The notes beneath the pieces were generated by a model. It saw only the letters and a list, made by a program, of their open reading frames with translations. It was not told the DNA's origin and made no database searches. The position numbers were made by a program, and so were the translations under genes. A stretch of DNA of 59,168 nt from an uncultured Bacteroidales bacterium. Its GTDB lineage: Bacteria > Bacteroidota > Bacteroidia > Bacteroidales > Bacteroidaceae. This document shows positions 42,367 through 50,661 of this stretch, one piece after another. How positions within the stretch are numbered: position 1 is the first letter of the stretch; each line of letters opens with the position of its first letter. Location: the NCBI GenBank assembly GCA_902801475.1, contig CADCIO010000027.1:1-59168 (forward strand). Direction: 5' to 3'.

Positions 42367-44607
42367 TCACTTTAGGTTTACAGAGATGGTCTGCAAGTCG
42401 GCAGGATTGCTGGATGAACCGACCATCACGTTGTATTGACCAGCGGTCACGTTCATGGTGTTGGTATTGGGATTCCACCATTCAAAACTATTGCGTGGCA
42501 ATGGAATTTCTGCCTTCACGGTTGCACCGGCAGGTACCACTACTCGCTGATAGGCACGAAGTGTGGCTCTTGGACCATCTGTGTCGCCCTGTTTGTTGAG
42601 ATATACCTGCACGACTTCTTCTGTTGAACGCTTACCTGTGTTGGTGAGACTGACGCTAACTACATTGTTGTTATAGGTTGGCGCACCATAACGGACTGTT
42701 GTGTAACTGAGTCCATAACCGAAGTACCAGAGAGGGGCTTCCTTCAAGTAGCGATAGGTGCGTCCCTTCATCTCGTAGCTCTCATAGTCGGGCAACTGGT
42801 CTGTGCTGCGATAGAACGTGATGGGCAGTCTTCCTGTAGGGTTATAGTCGCCATAAAGCACATCTGCCAATGCCTCACCACCTGCTTCACCACCATACCA
42901 AGCTTGAACGATGGCATCGCACGTGGTGGTTTCTGGCACCAATGCCATAGCACTGCCTGAACAGTTGACGAACACCACCTTCTTACCTGCGTCGTGCAAC
43001 AGTTTGATCACATCGCGCTGCATCTGCGGCAACTCAATGCTGGTGCGGTCGCCACCTCTGAAACCAGGCAGTGTTACGCGCATCTCTTCACCTTCCAGAC
43101 GAGGTGAGATGCCTCCCACGAACACCACGATGTCAGCATCCTTCACACAGTTGAGGATGTCTTCGTTGGTCGTTTTGGTGGCATCGTCTGTCTTAATCTG
43201 CAAGGCATCGTCGTGACCATAGTCGCGAGCAGGTCCCTCATTGTTTCTGCGTGGCTGACGTCCCATATTCTCCACAAGGTCACAAGCTTTCATGTAGCCA
43301 ATCACATTGCCCTTCTGCTTGATACCTTCGAGGATGGTGACTGTGTGGCGAGGGAAACCGTTATAATTACCCCACATCATCACAGAGTCGTTGGCGTTAG
43401 GGCCAATGACCGCCACCTTCGTAGTCTTTGCCAAAGGTAAGATGTCCTGCTTGTTCTGAAGTAGCACGATGCTTCGGCGAGCTGCATCGAGGGCAATCTG
43501 ATGGTGCTCTTTGCTGGCAATGACCTCTTCGCCTATCTTCTTCCAAGGTACGAGGTCTTCGCTGTCGAAGTCACCCAATTCGAAACGTGCCTTCAGCAGT
43601 CGGAGCAGGCTCTCGTTTATCTTTTCTTCTGTGATTTTCCCCTGAGCCACAGCATCGGTCAGACTACGGTATGTACCACCACATTCCACATCCGTTCCTG
43701 CAATGACAGCCGTTGCCACAGCATCTTCCTTCGTTTTGGAAGTACCATGATTCGATGGATTAAAGAAGTCGTTGATTGCCCAGCAGTCGCTCGTCACCAG
43801 TCCCTTGAATCCCCATTCCTTGCGCAGGATGTCGTTGAGCAGACGAGAGTTTCCGCAACAAGGTTCACCGTCGAAACGGTGGTAGGCACACATAACCTCC
43901 TGCACATCTCCTTCCTGCACCAATGCCTTGAAGGCAGGCAAGTAGGTCTCCCACAAATCACGTTCTGGGAGCAGTTCGAGGTTGAAGCTGTGACGGTTGT
44001 ATTCAGGACCGCTATGTACAGCAAAGTGCTTGGCACATGCCAAGAGTTTTCTGTACTGTCCTTTACTTCCATATTCAATGTTTCCGTCACCCTGTGCACC
44101 TTGCAAACCACGTACTACGGCCAGTCCCATCTTGGTGGTCAGGTAGGGGTCTTCACCGTATGTCTCCTGTCCGCGTCCCCAACGAGGGTCACGGAAGATG
44201 TTGATATTGGGTGTCCAGAAAGACAGGCATTGATACTGTCTGATGCGTCCATTCTTTCGTGCGATGTTGTTCTTGGCTCGTGCTTCATCGCTGGCAGCTA
44301 TGAATGCCTTTTCCACCAAAGCGTCATCCCATGTGGCAGCTAGTCCCATTGTGATGGGATAGACCGTCGCCGTACCGTTTCGTCCGATGCCATGCAGTGC
44401 CTCGTTCCACCAGTTGAATGCTGGAATGTCCAAACGCTCGATGGCTGGGGAAGTATGTTCCATCAGCCGTGCCTTCTCCTCGAGTGTGAGACGGCCTAAC
44501 AGGTCTTTGGCTCTCGCTTCTGCTGAGAGAGTCGGGTCTTTGTAAGGTTGAGCAAAAGAAACTAAAAACGAAAAACTAAAAGTGAAAAACAGAAGTAACT
44601 TTTCCAT
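42367..44607 (-). CDS. Glycoside hydrolase family 3 (beta-glucosidase/beta-xylosidase)
   Basis: This 746-residue secreted enzyme (signal MEKLLLFFTFSFSFLVSFAQ) has a GH3 N-terminal barrel with FWTPNINIFRDPRWGRGQET, KHFAVHSGPE and the nucleophile Asp in LVTSDCWAINDFF (about 267-279). A GH3 C-terminal alpha/beta sandwich and an FN3-like domain follow (about 650-735, VVQVYLNKQGDTDGPRATLR). The SDCWAI form and the adjacent CE1 esterase favour a beta-xylosidase of xylan breakdown. The signal peptide core is encoded by the same TTTTAGT/TTTTCGT heptamers as the DUF2490 gene at 2098. Confidence 0.9.
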   Translation of the reverse strand: MEKLLLFFTFSFSFLVSFAQPYKDPTLSAEARAKDLLGRLTLEEKARLMEHTSPAIERLDIPAFNWWNEALHGIGRNGTATVYPITMGLAATWDDALVEKAFIAASDEARAKNNIARKNGRIRQYQCLSFWTPNINIFRDPRWGRGQETYGEDPYLTTKMGLAVVRGLQGAQGDGNIEYGSKGQYRKLLACAKHFAVHSGPEYNRHSFNLELLPERDLWETYLPAFKALVQEGDVQEVMCAYHRFDGEPCCGNSRLLNDILRKEWGFKGLVTSDCWAINDFFNPSNHGTSKTKEDAVATAVIAGTDVECGGTYRSLTDAVAQGKITEEKINESLLRLLKARFELGDFDSEDLVPWKKIGEEVIASKEHHQIALDAARRSIVLLQNKQDILPLAKTTKVAVIGPNANDSVMMWGNYNGFPRHTVTILEGIKQKGNVIGYMKACDLVENMGRQPRRNNEGPARDYGHDDALQIKTDDATKTTNEDILNCVKDADIVVFVGGISPRLEGEEMRVTLPGFRGGDRTSIELPQMQRDVIKLLHDAGKKVVFVNCSGSAMALVPETTTCDAIVQAWYGGEAGGEALADVLYGDYNPTGRLPITFYRSTDQLPDYESYEMKGRTYRYLKEAPLWYFGYGLSYTTVRYGAPTYNNNVVSVSLTNTGKRSTEEVVQVYLNKQGDTDGPRATLRAYQRVVVPAGATVKAEIPLPRNSFEWWNPNTNTMNVTAGQYNVMVGSSSNPADLQTISVNLK
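44561..44588. repeat. Heptamers encoding the GH3 signal peptide core
   Basis: ACTAAAA, ACGAAAA, ACTAAAA and GTGAAAA on the plus strand correspond to TTTTAGT, TTTTCGT and TTTTCAC on the coding strand. The order matches 2117-2144. Confidence 0.85.
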
Positions 44608-44659
44608 ATTTTATGTAAAGTATATATTTCTCGGAATGAAAGTGGGAGTTAAGTGCTGA

Positions 44660-45814
44660 TTATTTAAATATCTTCTGAGCAAACAGGGTCAGGTAGATAC
44701 GCCAATTGCGCCAGATATGACCCCCGTCGTTCTCATAATACTCGTAGGGGTACTGATGAGCATCAAGGTACTCCTTCAGTTGAGTGTTCATCTGCATCAG
44801 GAAGTCGTCCTTTCCGATGGCAATCCAAAACAACTTGGGCTTCGAGGCAAAGAGACGTGCCATCTGCTCGTTAAACTTGTTGTCGTTCTGATTCATGCGT
44901 GCAGCCGCCGATTGCAGACCATAATAATCAAAGACCTCTGGATAGCGGTACGAAATGCCAAACGTATGACCTCCACCCATCGAAAGACCTGTCACAGCAC
45001 GAGCCTCACGCTTGCGGATGGTCTTGTAGTGGCTGTCCATGTAGTTCACGATGTCCATGAAACTCTCTTCCATTGTTGCCTTAGCACCACGTTGGTTGAA
45101 AGCATTTCCGTCAGGTGTGTACATCCCCTCATGCCACCATCCAGGAGCAGCATTGCAAGTGGGATTGCCATTAGGCATCACCACAATCATTGGCACCGCC
45201 TTGCCTTCAGCAATGAGGTTATCCATGATTTGTGATGCTCGTCCCAAATCACCCCATGCCGTTTCATCTCCACCATGACCATGCAGCAGGTACATCACAG
45301 GAAAACGCTTCTTGCCATCGTATGCAGCAGGAAGATACACCGTCATGCGTCGTTGTTGACCCAAAGTCGGACTGTCATACCATACACGGCTCAGCGTTCC
45401 GTGTGGCACATCATTGACTGAATAGAGATGTCCCTTGTCACCTGTAGCCTTCGTGACGATGAAGATGTTGCTCAAGGTTGAGATGTCACGATTCACGTAA
45501 CTGTTCGCAGGGTCAATGAAACGTTGACCGTCCACAGAGATACTATACGAATACAATTCAGGATTCAATGGCGTGGTTGTTACCGTCCATACTCCATTGT
45601 CCTGCTTGGTCATATCCAATCGTCTACTGCTGATTTCATTGAAATCGCCACTCACGCTCACTCGTTGAGCCGAAGGATCATAGAAATTGAAAGTCACGGT
45701 CCCGTCAGCATGAATGACAGGAGATTGCACGCGAGGACGCTGTCCCAACTGTTGCTGTGCAAAGCCACTCAGTGCAAAGAGACTGCAAATGGCGATGAAT
45801 ACGATTTTCCTCAT
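44660..45814 (-). CDS. Carbohydrate esterase family 1 (feruloyl/acetyl xylan esterase-like)
   Basis: This 384-residue secreted protein (signal MRKIVFIAICSLFALSGFAQ) has an N-terminal CBM48/E-set domain (about 25-115, TVTFNFYDPSAQRVSVSGDF). The CE1 domain has MYLLHGHGGDETAWGDLG, the nucleophile Ser in VTGLSMGGGHTFG (about 260-272) and a His near the C-terminal NDGGHIWRNWR. This is the layout of Prevotella Fae1-type ferulic acid esterases. The promoter box at 45894-45887 excludes the longer frame to 45889. It is 52 bp upstream of the GH3 gene and likely in the same unit. Confidence 0.88.
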   Translation of the reverse strand: MRKIVFIAICSLFALSGFAQQQLGQRPRVQSPVIHADGTVTFNFYDPSAQRVSVSGDFNEISSRRLDMTKQDNGVWTVTTTPLNPELYSYSISVDGQRFIDPANSYVNRDISTLSNIFIVTKATGDKGHLYSVNDVPHGTLSRVWYDSPTLGQQRRMTVYLPAAYDGKKRFPVMYLLHGHGGDETAWGDLGRASQIMDNLIAEGKAVPMIVVMPNGNPTCNAAPGWWHEGMYTPDGNAFNQRGAKATMEESFMDIVNYMDSHYKTIRKREARAVTGLSMGGGHTFGISYRYPEVFDYYGLQSAAARMNQNDNKFNEQMARLFASKPKLFWIAIGKDDFLMQMNTQLKEYLDAHQYPYEYYENDGGHIWRNWRIYLTLFAQKIFK

Positions 45815-45886
45815 AAGGTTGCGAATTTGGTATAATTGGTAAATAATTGATTGTTTGTCCGTGCTTAAAAGAAATGTTTGTCGGGG

Positions 45887-45913
45887 CAAAGTTAAGAAAA
45901 AGAATTAGGAATT
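45887..45913 (-). promoter_or_regulatory. CE1 esterase promoter with AATTCCT/AATTCTT repeat
   Basis: On the minus strand AATTCCTAATTCTT (45913-45900), TTTCT, then TAACTTTG (45894-45887). The same 14-mer precedes the divergent fumarase promoter. Confidence 0.7.
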
Positions 45914-45952
45914 GTTGCTTTTTCAATGAAAAAAGCGCCATGAATAGCAAAT

Positions 45953-45998
45953 AATTCCTAAATCTTATTTTCTAATTCCTAATTCTTTACTATCTTTG
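45953..45998 (+). promoter_or_regulatory. Fumarase promoter with five upstream heptamers
   Basis: AATTCCT, AAATCTT, ATTTTCT, AATTCCT and AATTCTT (45953-45987), the 3-nt spacer TAC, then TATCTTTG (45991-45998). The geometry is the same as for carB and tRNA-Asn. Confidence 0.78.
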
Positions 45999-46031
45999 TC
46001 CCCCAATAAACTATAAAACTCTAACATCATT

Positions 46032-47684
46032 ATGGCTCAAACAACTGAATTTAAGTATGCTCCTATGTTCCAGATGGGCAAGGACGAGACGGAATACCGA
46101 TTGCTGACGAAAGAGGGTGTCTCTGTCGGCGAGTTCGAGGGTAAAGAAATCGTGAAGGTGTCACCTGAGGCACTGACACTGTTGGCTCAGCAGGCTTTCC
46201 ACGACGTAGAGTTCATGCTGCGCCGTGAACACAACCTGCAAGTGGCAAAGATTCTGCGTGATCCAGAAGCTACGGAGAATGACAAGTATGTGGCGCTGCA
46301 GTTCCTGCGCAATGCGGAGGTGGCTGCCAAGGGCATCCTGCCTTTCTGCCAGGACACGGGCACTGCCATCATTCATGGCGAGAAGGGTCAGCAGATTTGG
46401 ACGGGTTTTGAGGATGAAGAGGCGCTGAGCAAGGGTGTGTTCAACACGTTCACCCAGGACAACCTCCGCTACTCGCAGAACGCTCCGCTGAACATGTACG
46501 ACGAGGTGAACACGAAGTGCAACCTGCCTGCCCAGATTGACATTGAGGCGACAGAAGGTGCTGAATACCGTTTCGTGATGGTGGCGAAAGGTGGCGGCTC
46601 TGCCAACAAGACCTACTTCTACCCCATGACGAAGGCTACCATCCAGAATGAGGGCACGTTGCTCCCATTCCTCGTGGAGAAGATGAAGAGCCTGGGTACG
46701 GCGGCTTGTCCTCCTTACCACATCGCCTTCGTGATTGGTGGCACATCGGCTGAGAAGAACTTGCTGACGGTGAAGTTGGCCAGCATCAAATACTACGATT
46801 CTCTGCCTACGACAGGTGACGAGACGGGTCGCGCCTTCCGTGACGTGGACTTGGAGCAGAAGCTCCTGAAGGAGGCGTACAAGATTGGTTTGGGCGCTCA
46901 ATTTGGCGGTAAGTATCTGGCACACGACATCCGCGTGGTTCGTCTGCCTCGTCATGGTGCCAGCTGTCCGATTGGCATGGGCGTGAGCTGCTCTGCAGAC
47001 CGCAACATCAAGGCCAAAATCAACAAGGATGGTGTATGGCTGGAGGTGATGGACAGCAACCCAACGGAGCTGATTCCTGAGGAGTACCGTCGTCTAGGCG
47101 AAGGCGGCAAGGGCATCGAGATTGACCTGAACAAGGGCATCGATGCTGTACGTGCCGAGTTGACCAAATATCCTGTTTCCACGAGAGTGAACCTGAAGGG
47201 CACCATCATCGTGGCTCGCGACATCGCTCATGCGAAGCTGAAGGCGCGTCTGGATGCTGGTGAGGGCATGCCTGACTACTTCAAGAAGTACCCAGTGCTG
47301 TATGCTGGTCCTGCCAAGACACCAGAGGGTTATCCTTGTGGTTCGATGGGTCCAACAACCGCCAACCGCATGGATCCTTACGTGGATGAGTTCCAGGATA
47401 ACGGTGCAAGCCTCGTGATGATTGCAAAGGGCAACCGTTCACAGGTGGTGACTGACGCTTGCCAGAAGCATGGTGGCTTCTACCTCGGCACGATCGGTGG
47501 TGTGGCTGCTGTATTGAGCCAGTCGAGCATCAAGAGCATCGAATGTGTGGAATACCCAGAACTGGGCATGGAAGCCATCTGGAAGATTGAAGTGGAAGAC
47601 TTTCCTGCTTTCATCCTCGTGGACGACAAGGGCAACGACTTCTTCAAGCAGTTGAAGCCTTGTGCAGGGTGCACGATTCTTTAA
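46032..47684 (+). CDS. Class I fumarate hydratase (Fe-S)
   Basis: This 550-residue oxygen-sensitive hydratase interconverts fumarate and malate in the reductive branch used for succinate formation. The alpha domain has [19 protein letters not shown] (a cluster Cys at about 106) and [38 protein letters not shown] carries further Cys. The beta domain shows [20 protein letters not shown] and ends in [10 protein letters not shown]. It is a full-length two-domain FumA/B-type enzyme. Single gene behind its own promoter. Confidence 0.93.
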   Translation: MAQTTEFKYAPMFQMGKDETEYRLLTKEGVSVGEFEGKEIVKVSPEALTLLAQQAFHDVEFMLRREHNLQVAKILRDPEATENDKYVALQFLRNAEVAAKGILPFCQDTGTAIIHGEKGQQIWTGFEDEEALSKGVFNTFTQDNLRYSQNAPLNMYDEVNTKCNLPAQIDIEATEGAEYRFVMVAKGGGSANKTYFYPMTKATIQNEGTLLPFLVEKMKSLGTAACPPYHIAFVIGGTSAEKNLLTVKLASIKYYDSLPTTGDETGRAFRDVDLEQKLLKEAYKIGLGAQFGGKYLAHDIRVVRLPRHGASCPIGMGVSCSADRNIKAKINKDGVWLEVMDSNPTELIPEEYRRLGEGGKGIEIDLNKGIDAVRAELTKYPVSTRVNLKGTIIVARDIAHAKLKARLDAGEGMPDYFKKYPVLYAGPAKTPEGYPCGSMGPTTANRMDPYVDEFQDNGASLVMIAKGNRSQVVTDACQKHGGFYLGTIGGVAAVLSQSSIKSIECVEYPELGMEAIWKIEVEDFPAFILVDDKGNDFFKQLKPCAGCTIL

Positions 47685-47686
47685 TT

Positions 47687-47728
47687 GAAAATTGAGAATT
47701 GAAAGTTGAAAATTGAAAGGGAAAAATT
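47687..47728 (+). repeat. Six heptamers after the fumarase stop
   Basis: GAAAATT, GAGAATT, GAAAGTT, GAAAATT, GAAAGGG and AAAAATT fill the gap between the fumarase stop and the next ORF. Confidence 0.8.
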
Positions 47729-47736
47729 GAGAAGAA

Positions 47737-48015
47737 GTGCGCTGGTTTGAACCCAATCTGCAAAAGCTGCTCATAGAGGCTGGTACGGATGGTTTGCGCA
47801 TCAACAACATTGTGCGCAACATCTGCAACATGGAACCTCAGTTGTTTGGCGAAGGGCATCCCTATGAGGAGGCTTGGAAAGAGATTTACGGGTTCCTGCG
47901 TGGAGAAAGCAAGAAAGCCGACTCGCCCTATCACTACGTGAAAGATAAGCGTGGCTACTTCTTCTTCGATCGCACCAAGGTGACAGAAGACTCGCAGATG
48001 AAGATAGAATTTTGA
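47737..48015 (+). CDS. Small conserved-looking protein of unknown function
   Basis: This 92-residue protein has a GTG start (the first possible start after an in-frame TGA). I do not recognise a family name. It looks like a compact winged-helix-type domain: RWFEPNLQKLLIEAGTDGLR, INNIVRNICNMEPQLFG, AWKEIYGFLRGESKK, then YHYVKDKRGYFFFD. Composition fits a real cytoplasmic protein. It lies between fumarase and frr. Confidence 0.6.
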   Translation: MRWFEPNLQKLLIEAGTDGLRINNIVRNICNMEPQLFGEGHPYEEAWKEIYGFLRGESKKADSPYHYVKDKRGYFFFDRTKVTEDSQMKIEF

Positions 48016-48021
48016 GATAAA

Positions 48022-48110
48022 GGTTAAAGGTTAAGGGTTAAAGGTTAAAGACCATGCGGATGCTCCGCGTTAGCCCTTCTCTAAACTGTAAACTATAAAC
48101 TATAGACTTT
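48022..48110. repeat. Heptamer array, GC hairpin, heptamer array
   Basis: Four GGTTAAA/GGTTAAG units (48022-48049), a hairpin GCGGA-TGC-TCCGC (48056-48068), then AAACTGT, AAACTAT, AAACTAT and AGACTTT (48083-48110). It occupies the gap before frr. Confidence 0.85.
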
Positions 48111-48117
48111 ATATAAT

Positions 48118-48678
48118 ATGGAAGACGTAAAAAAGTATTTGGAAGATGCTGAGGAGAAGATGGAGTTTGCAGCCATGCACCTCGAAGAGGCTCTCAGCCG
48201 TATCCGTGCAGGACGTGCCAACGTGCATATCCTTGATGAAGTTCGTGTTGACTCTTATGGCAGCAAGGTGCCACTCAGCAATGTGGCATCGCTCAACACC
48301 CCCGATGCACGCAGCATCGCTATCAAGCCTTGGGACAAGTCTATGCTTAAGGTCATCGAGAAGGCCATCATCGACTCCTCTGTGGGTATCATGCCTGAGA
48401 ACAATGGTGAGATCATCCGCCTCGGCATCCCAGCTCTGACTGAGGAACGTCGTAAGGAACTGACCAAACAGTGCTCGAAAGAGGCAGAAACGGCAAAGGT
48501 GAGTGTGCGTAACGCTCGTCGTGATGCTATCGAGAAGCTGAAGAAGTCCATCAAGACTGGCACTCCAGAAGATATGGAGAAGGATTATGAGGACAAGGTG
48601 CAGAAGGCGCACGACAAGTACATCAAGAAGATTGATGGCATGCTCGACGCCAAGAACAAGGAGATCATGACTGTGTAA
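48118..48678 (+). CDS. frr: Ribosome recycling factor
   Basis: This 186-residue protein splits post-termination ribosomes with EF-G. It is a full-length RRF with HLEEALSRIRAGRANVHILD (about 21-40), YGSKVPLSNVASLNTPDARS and the C-terminal helices EERRKELTKQCSKEAE and YIKKIDGMLDAKNKEIM. It is 2 bp before rsgA, so two ribosome-cycle genes are coupled. Confidence 0.95.
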   Translation: MEDVKKYLEDAEEKMEFAAMHLEEALSRIRAGRANVHILDEVRVDSYGSKVPLSNVASLNTPDARSIAIKPWDKSMLKVIEKAIIDSSVGIMPENNGEIIRLGIPALTEERRKELTKQCSKEAETAKVSVRNARRDAIEKLKKSIKTGTPEDMEKDYEDKVQKAHDKYIKKIDGMLDAKNKEIMTV

Positions 48679-48680
48679 GG

Positions 48681-49637
48681 ATGCACGGACTCGTCATACG
48701 CAACACAGGCTACAGTTACACTGTCAAATCAGATGCGGGAGAGGTCTTTGACTGCAAGGTCAAGGGCAACTTCCGCATTCGTGGCATCCGCACCACCAAT
48801 CCTGTGGCAATCGGAGATAAGGTGACTTTCGTCCCCCAGGAAGTGGAGGCAGATATTGAGCAGGCGCGACAAGGGCTCATCACAGAGTTGGATGATCGCA
48901 AGAACTACATCATCCGCAAGTCCACGAACCTCTCCAAGCAGTCACACATCATCGCTGCCAATGTGGATATGTGTTTCCTGATTGTCACCATCAAGCAACC
49001 TGAGACCCCACTCCAGTTCATCGACCGCTTCTTGGCGAGTGCTGAGGCATATAGCGTGCCTGTCACCCTCATTTTCAATAAGATTGACCTCGTGGATGAA
49101 GAGTGGAAAGACTATCTGGATGGTGTGGTCAACCTCTATGAGACCATTGGCTATCCCTGCCACAAGATTTCTGCCACAACGGGTGAGGGCGTGGAAGCCT
49201 TGCGTGCCGAACTCGCTGGCAAAATCACCCTTCTTTCTGGCAACAGCGGTGTGGGCAAGTCCACACTCATCAATGCTCTCTTCCCTCATCTCAGCCTTCG
49301 CACCAGCGAAATCAGCGATGCTTATGAGACAGGCAAGCACACCACGACCTTCTCGGAGATGTACGAGGTGGATGCTGATGGAGGCTATATCATCGACACC
49401 CCTGGCATTAAGGGATTCGGTACGTTCAATATGAAGAAAGAAGAGGTCAGCCATTATTTCAAGGAGATTTTCCATTTCTCTGCCGACTGCCGTTTCAACA
49501 ACTGCACCCATACGCACGAACCTCATTGTGCTGTGCGTGAGGCAGTGGAACGTCACGACATCGCTGAAAGTCGCTACAATTCCTATCTCTCCATGCTCGA
49601 AGATGAAAAAGAAGACAAATACCGTCCAGCATATTAG
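48681..49637 (+). CDS. rsgA: Small ribosomal subunit biogenesis GTPase RsgA
   Basis: This 318-residue circularly permuted GTPase matures the 30S subunit. The N-terminal OB domain is followed by NKIDLVDE (G4, about 131-138) before the P-loop GNSGVGKSTLI (about 188-198) and DTPGIKGFG (G3). The C-terminal zinc knuckle is CRFNNCTHTHEPHC (about 272-285). Its end overlaps the next gene by 35 bp. Confidence 0.94.
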   Translation: MHGLVIRNTGYSYTVKSDAGEVFDCKVKGNFRIRGIRTTNPVAIGDKVTFVPQEVEADIEQARQGLITELDDRKNYIIRKSTNLSKQSHIIAANVDMCFLIVTIKQPETPLQFIDRFLASAEAYSVPVTLIFNKIDLVDEEWKDYLDGVVNLYETIGYPCHKISATTGEGVEALRAELAGKITLLSGNSGVGKSTLINALFPHLSLRTSEISDAYETGKHTTTFSEMYEVDADGGYIIDTPGIKGFGTFNMKKEEVSHYFKEIFHFSADCRFNNCTHTHEPHCAVREAVERHDIAESRYNSYLSMLEDEKEDKYRPAY

Positions 49638-50445
49638 TACCTTTCTTGTCTTGTTCATGATGGCACTGCCATCAGTGGCTCAGTCCTACGAGTCCTACAT
49701 CGAGCAAGGGCTTGCAGCTGCTCAGGAACAACGTTACGATGAAGCCATTGAGCAGTTCCGTCAGGCGCTCAAGACGGCTCCAGACGACATCCGCAATGCC
49801 CTCACTTACGCCAACATTGCCCACATCCAAGAACTCAAGGGCGAACAGATGAAGGCACTCGACAGCTACGATATGGCACTGGGTATCGCTCCCCTCAATG
49901 TGCCCATCCTCAAGTCGCAGGCAGACCTCTATCTGACCTTGGGCAACCTCAGCAAAGCCTTGCTCAACTACAGCAAAATCATTGATGTTGCTCCCAACAA
50001 CATCGATGCCCTGCTTACTCGTGCCTACATCTACCAGCAGCAGCGCAACTTCCAGAATGCCAAAACCGACTACGAACGTCTGCTGACCCTCCAGCCCGAC
50101 AACTACGCTGCCCTGCTTGGTGTTGCCATCCTCTTTCAAAACGCCAACAAACCACAGGAAGCCCTCAGCCGACTCACGCTTCTCATCGACCAATATCCCG
50201 ACAAGGCAGAGCTTTACTCCATCCGGGCAGAGATCGAGGCAGAAGCCCATCAGTCCGAACTCGCCATCATGGATCTCGACAAAGCCATCGACCTCGAACC
50301 TGAGAATAAGAACATGATTCTCACCCGTGCCTACCTCCACCTGAAAGAGGGACGCAAGCACCAAGCCAAACAAGACTTCCTGCGTGCCATCCAACTAGGC
50401 GTGCCACAAGGACAACTCAAAGAGGAGCTCAAACAATGCAAGTGA
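49603..50445 (+). CDS. TPR repeat secreted protein
   Basis: The start at 49603 gives a signal peptide (ISTFLVLFMMALPSVAQ). The 280-residue product is almost entirely tetratricopeptide repeats: YIEQGLAAAQEQRYDEAIEQFRQAL, IQELKGEQMKALDSYDMALGI, LTLGNLSKALLNYSKIID and others, ending in LKEGRKHQAKQDFLRAIQLG. It is probably a periplasmic scaffold or adaptor; the partner is unknown. The 35-bp overlap with rsgA in another frame indicates co-translation. Confidence 0.85.
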   Translation: MKKKTNTVQHISTFLVLFMMALPSVAQSYESYIEQGLAAAQEQRYDEAIEQFRQALKTAPDDIRNALTYANIAHIQELKGEQMKALDSYDMALGIAPLNVPILKSQADLYLTLGNLSKALLNYSKIIDVAPNNIDALLTRAYIYQQQRNFQNAKTDYERLLTLQPDNYAALLGVAILFQNANKPQEALSRLTLLIDQYPDKAELYSIRAEIEAEAHQSELAIMDLDKAIDLEPENKNMILTRAYLHLKEGRKHQAKQDFLRAIQLGVPQGQLKEELKQCK

Positions 50446-50495
50446 AAAGCCGTTTTCTATGGCTCAAATGATAAAATACAACATTTTTTCAAAAA

Positions 50496-50541
50496 AACTT
50501 CTAACTCCTCACTTCTAACTCCCAACTTTTTCTTACCTTTG
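50496..50541 (+). promoter_or_regulatory. tRNA-Asn promoter with five upstream heptamers
   Basis: AACTTCT, AACTCCT, CACTTCT, AACTCCC and AACTTTT (50496-50530), the spacer TCT, then TACCTTTG (50534-50541). No -33 TTTG. Confidence 0.8.
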
Positions 50542-50558
50542 CAACACAATTCAGAATT

Positions 50559-50632
50559 GCTTCAGTAGCTCAGTTGGTTAGAGCACATGACTGTTAATCA
50601 TGGGGTCGTTGGTTCAAGCCCATCCTGAAGCG
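50559..50632 (+). tRNA. tRNA-Asn (GTT)
   Basis: The acceptor stem GCTTCAG/CTGAAGC (50559-50565, 50625-50631), D-arm GCTC/GAGC, anticodon stem CATGA/TCATG with loop CTGTTAA (anticodon GTT at 50593-50595) and T-loop TTCAAGC are all present. CCA is not encoded. The second pair of the T stem (GTTGG/CCATC) is a T-T mismatch. Confidence 0.95.
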
Positions 50633-50634
50633 CA

Positions 50635-50660
50635 AAAGGGATGCTCGCGAGCATCCCTTT
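50635..50660. terminator. Perfect 26-bp palindromic terminator
   Basis: AAAGGGATGCTCG and its exact complement form a terminator 2 bp after the tRNA. It also lies 1 bp beyond the stop of the minus-strand Ig-like gene, so it serves both. Confidence 0.9.
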
Positions 50661-50661
50661 G

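Noticed and set aside
50559..50632. tRNA-Asn as an integration site with an adjacent island
   Set aside because: No partial tRNA repeat and no integrase lies next to it; the flanking genes are ordinary.
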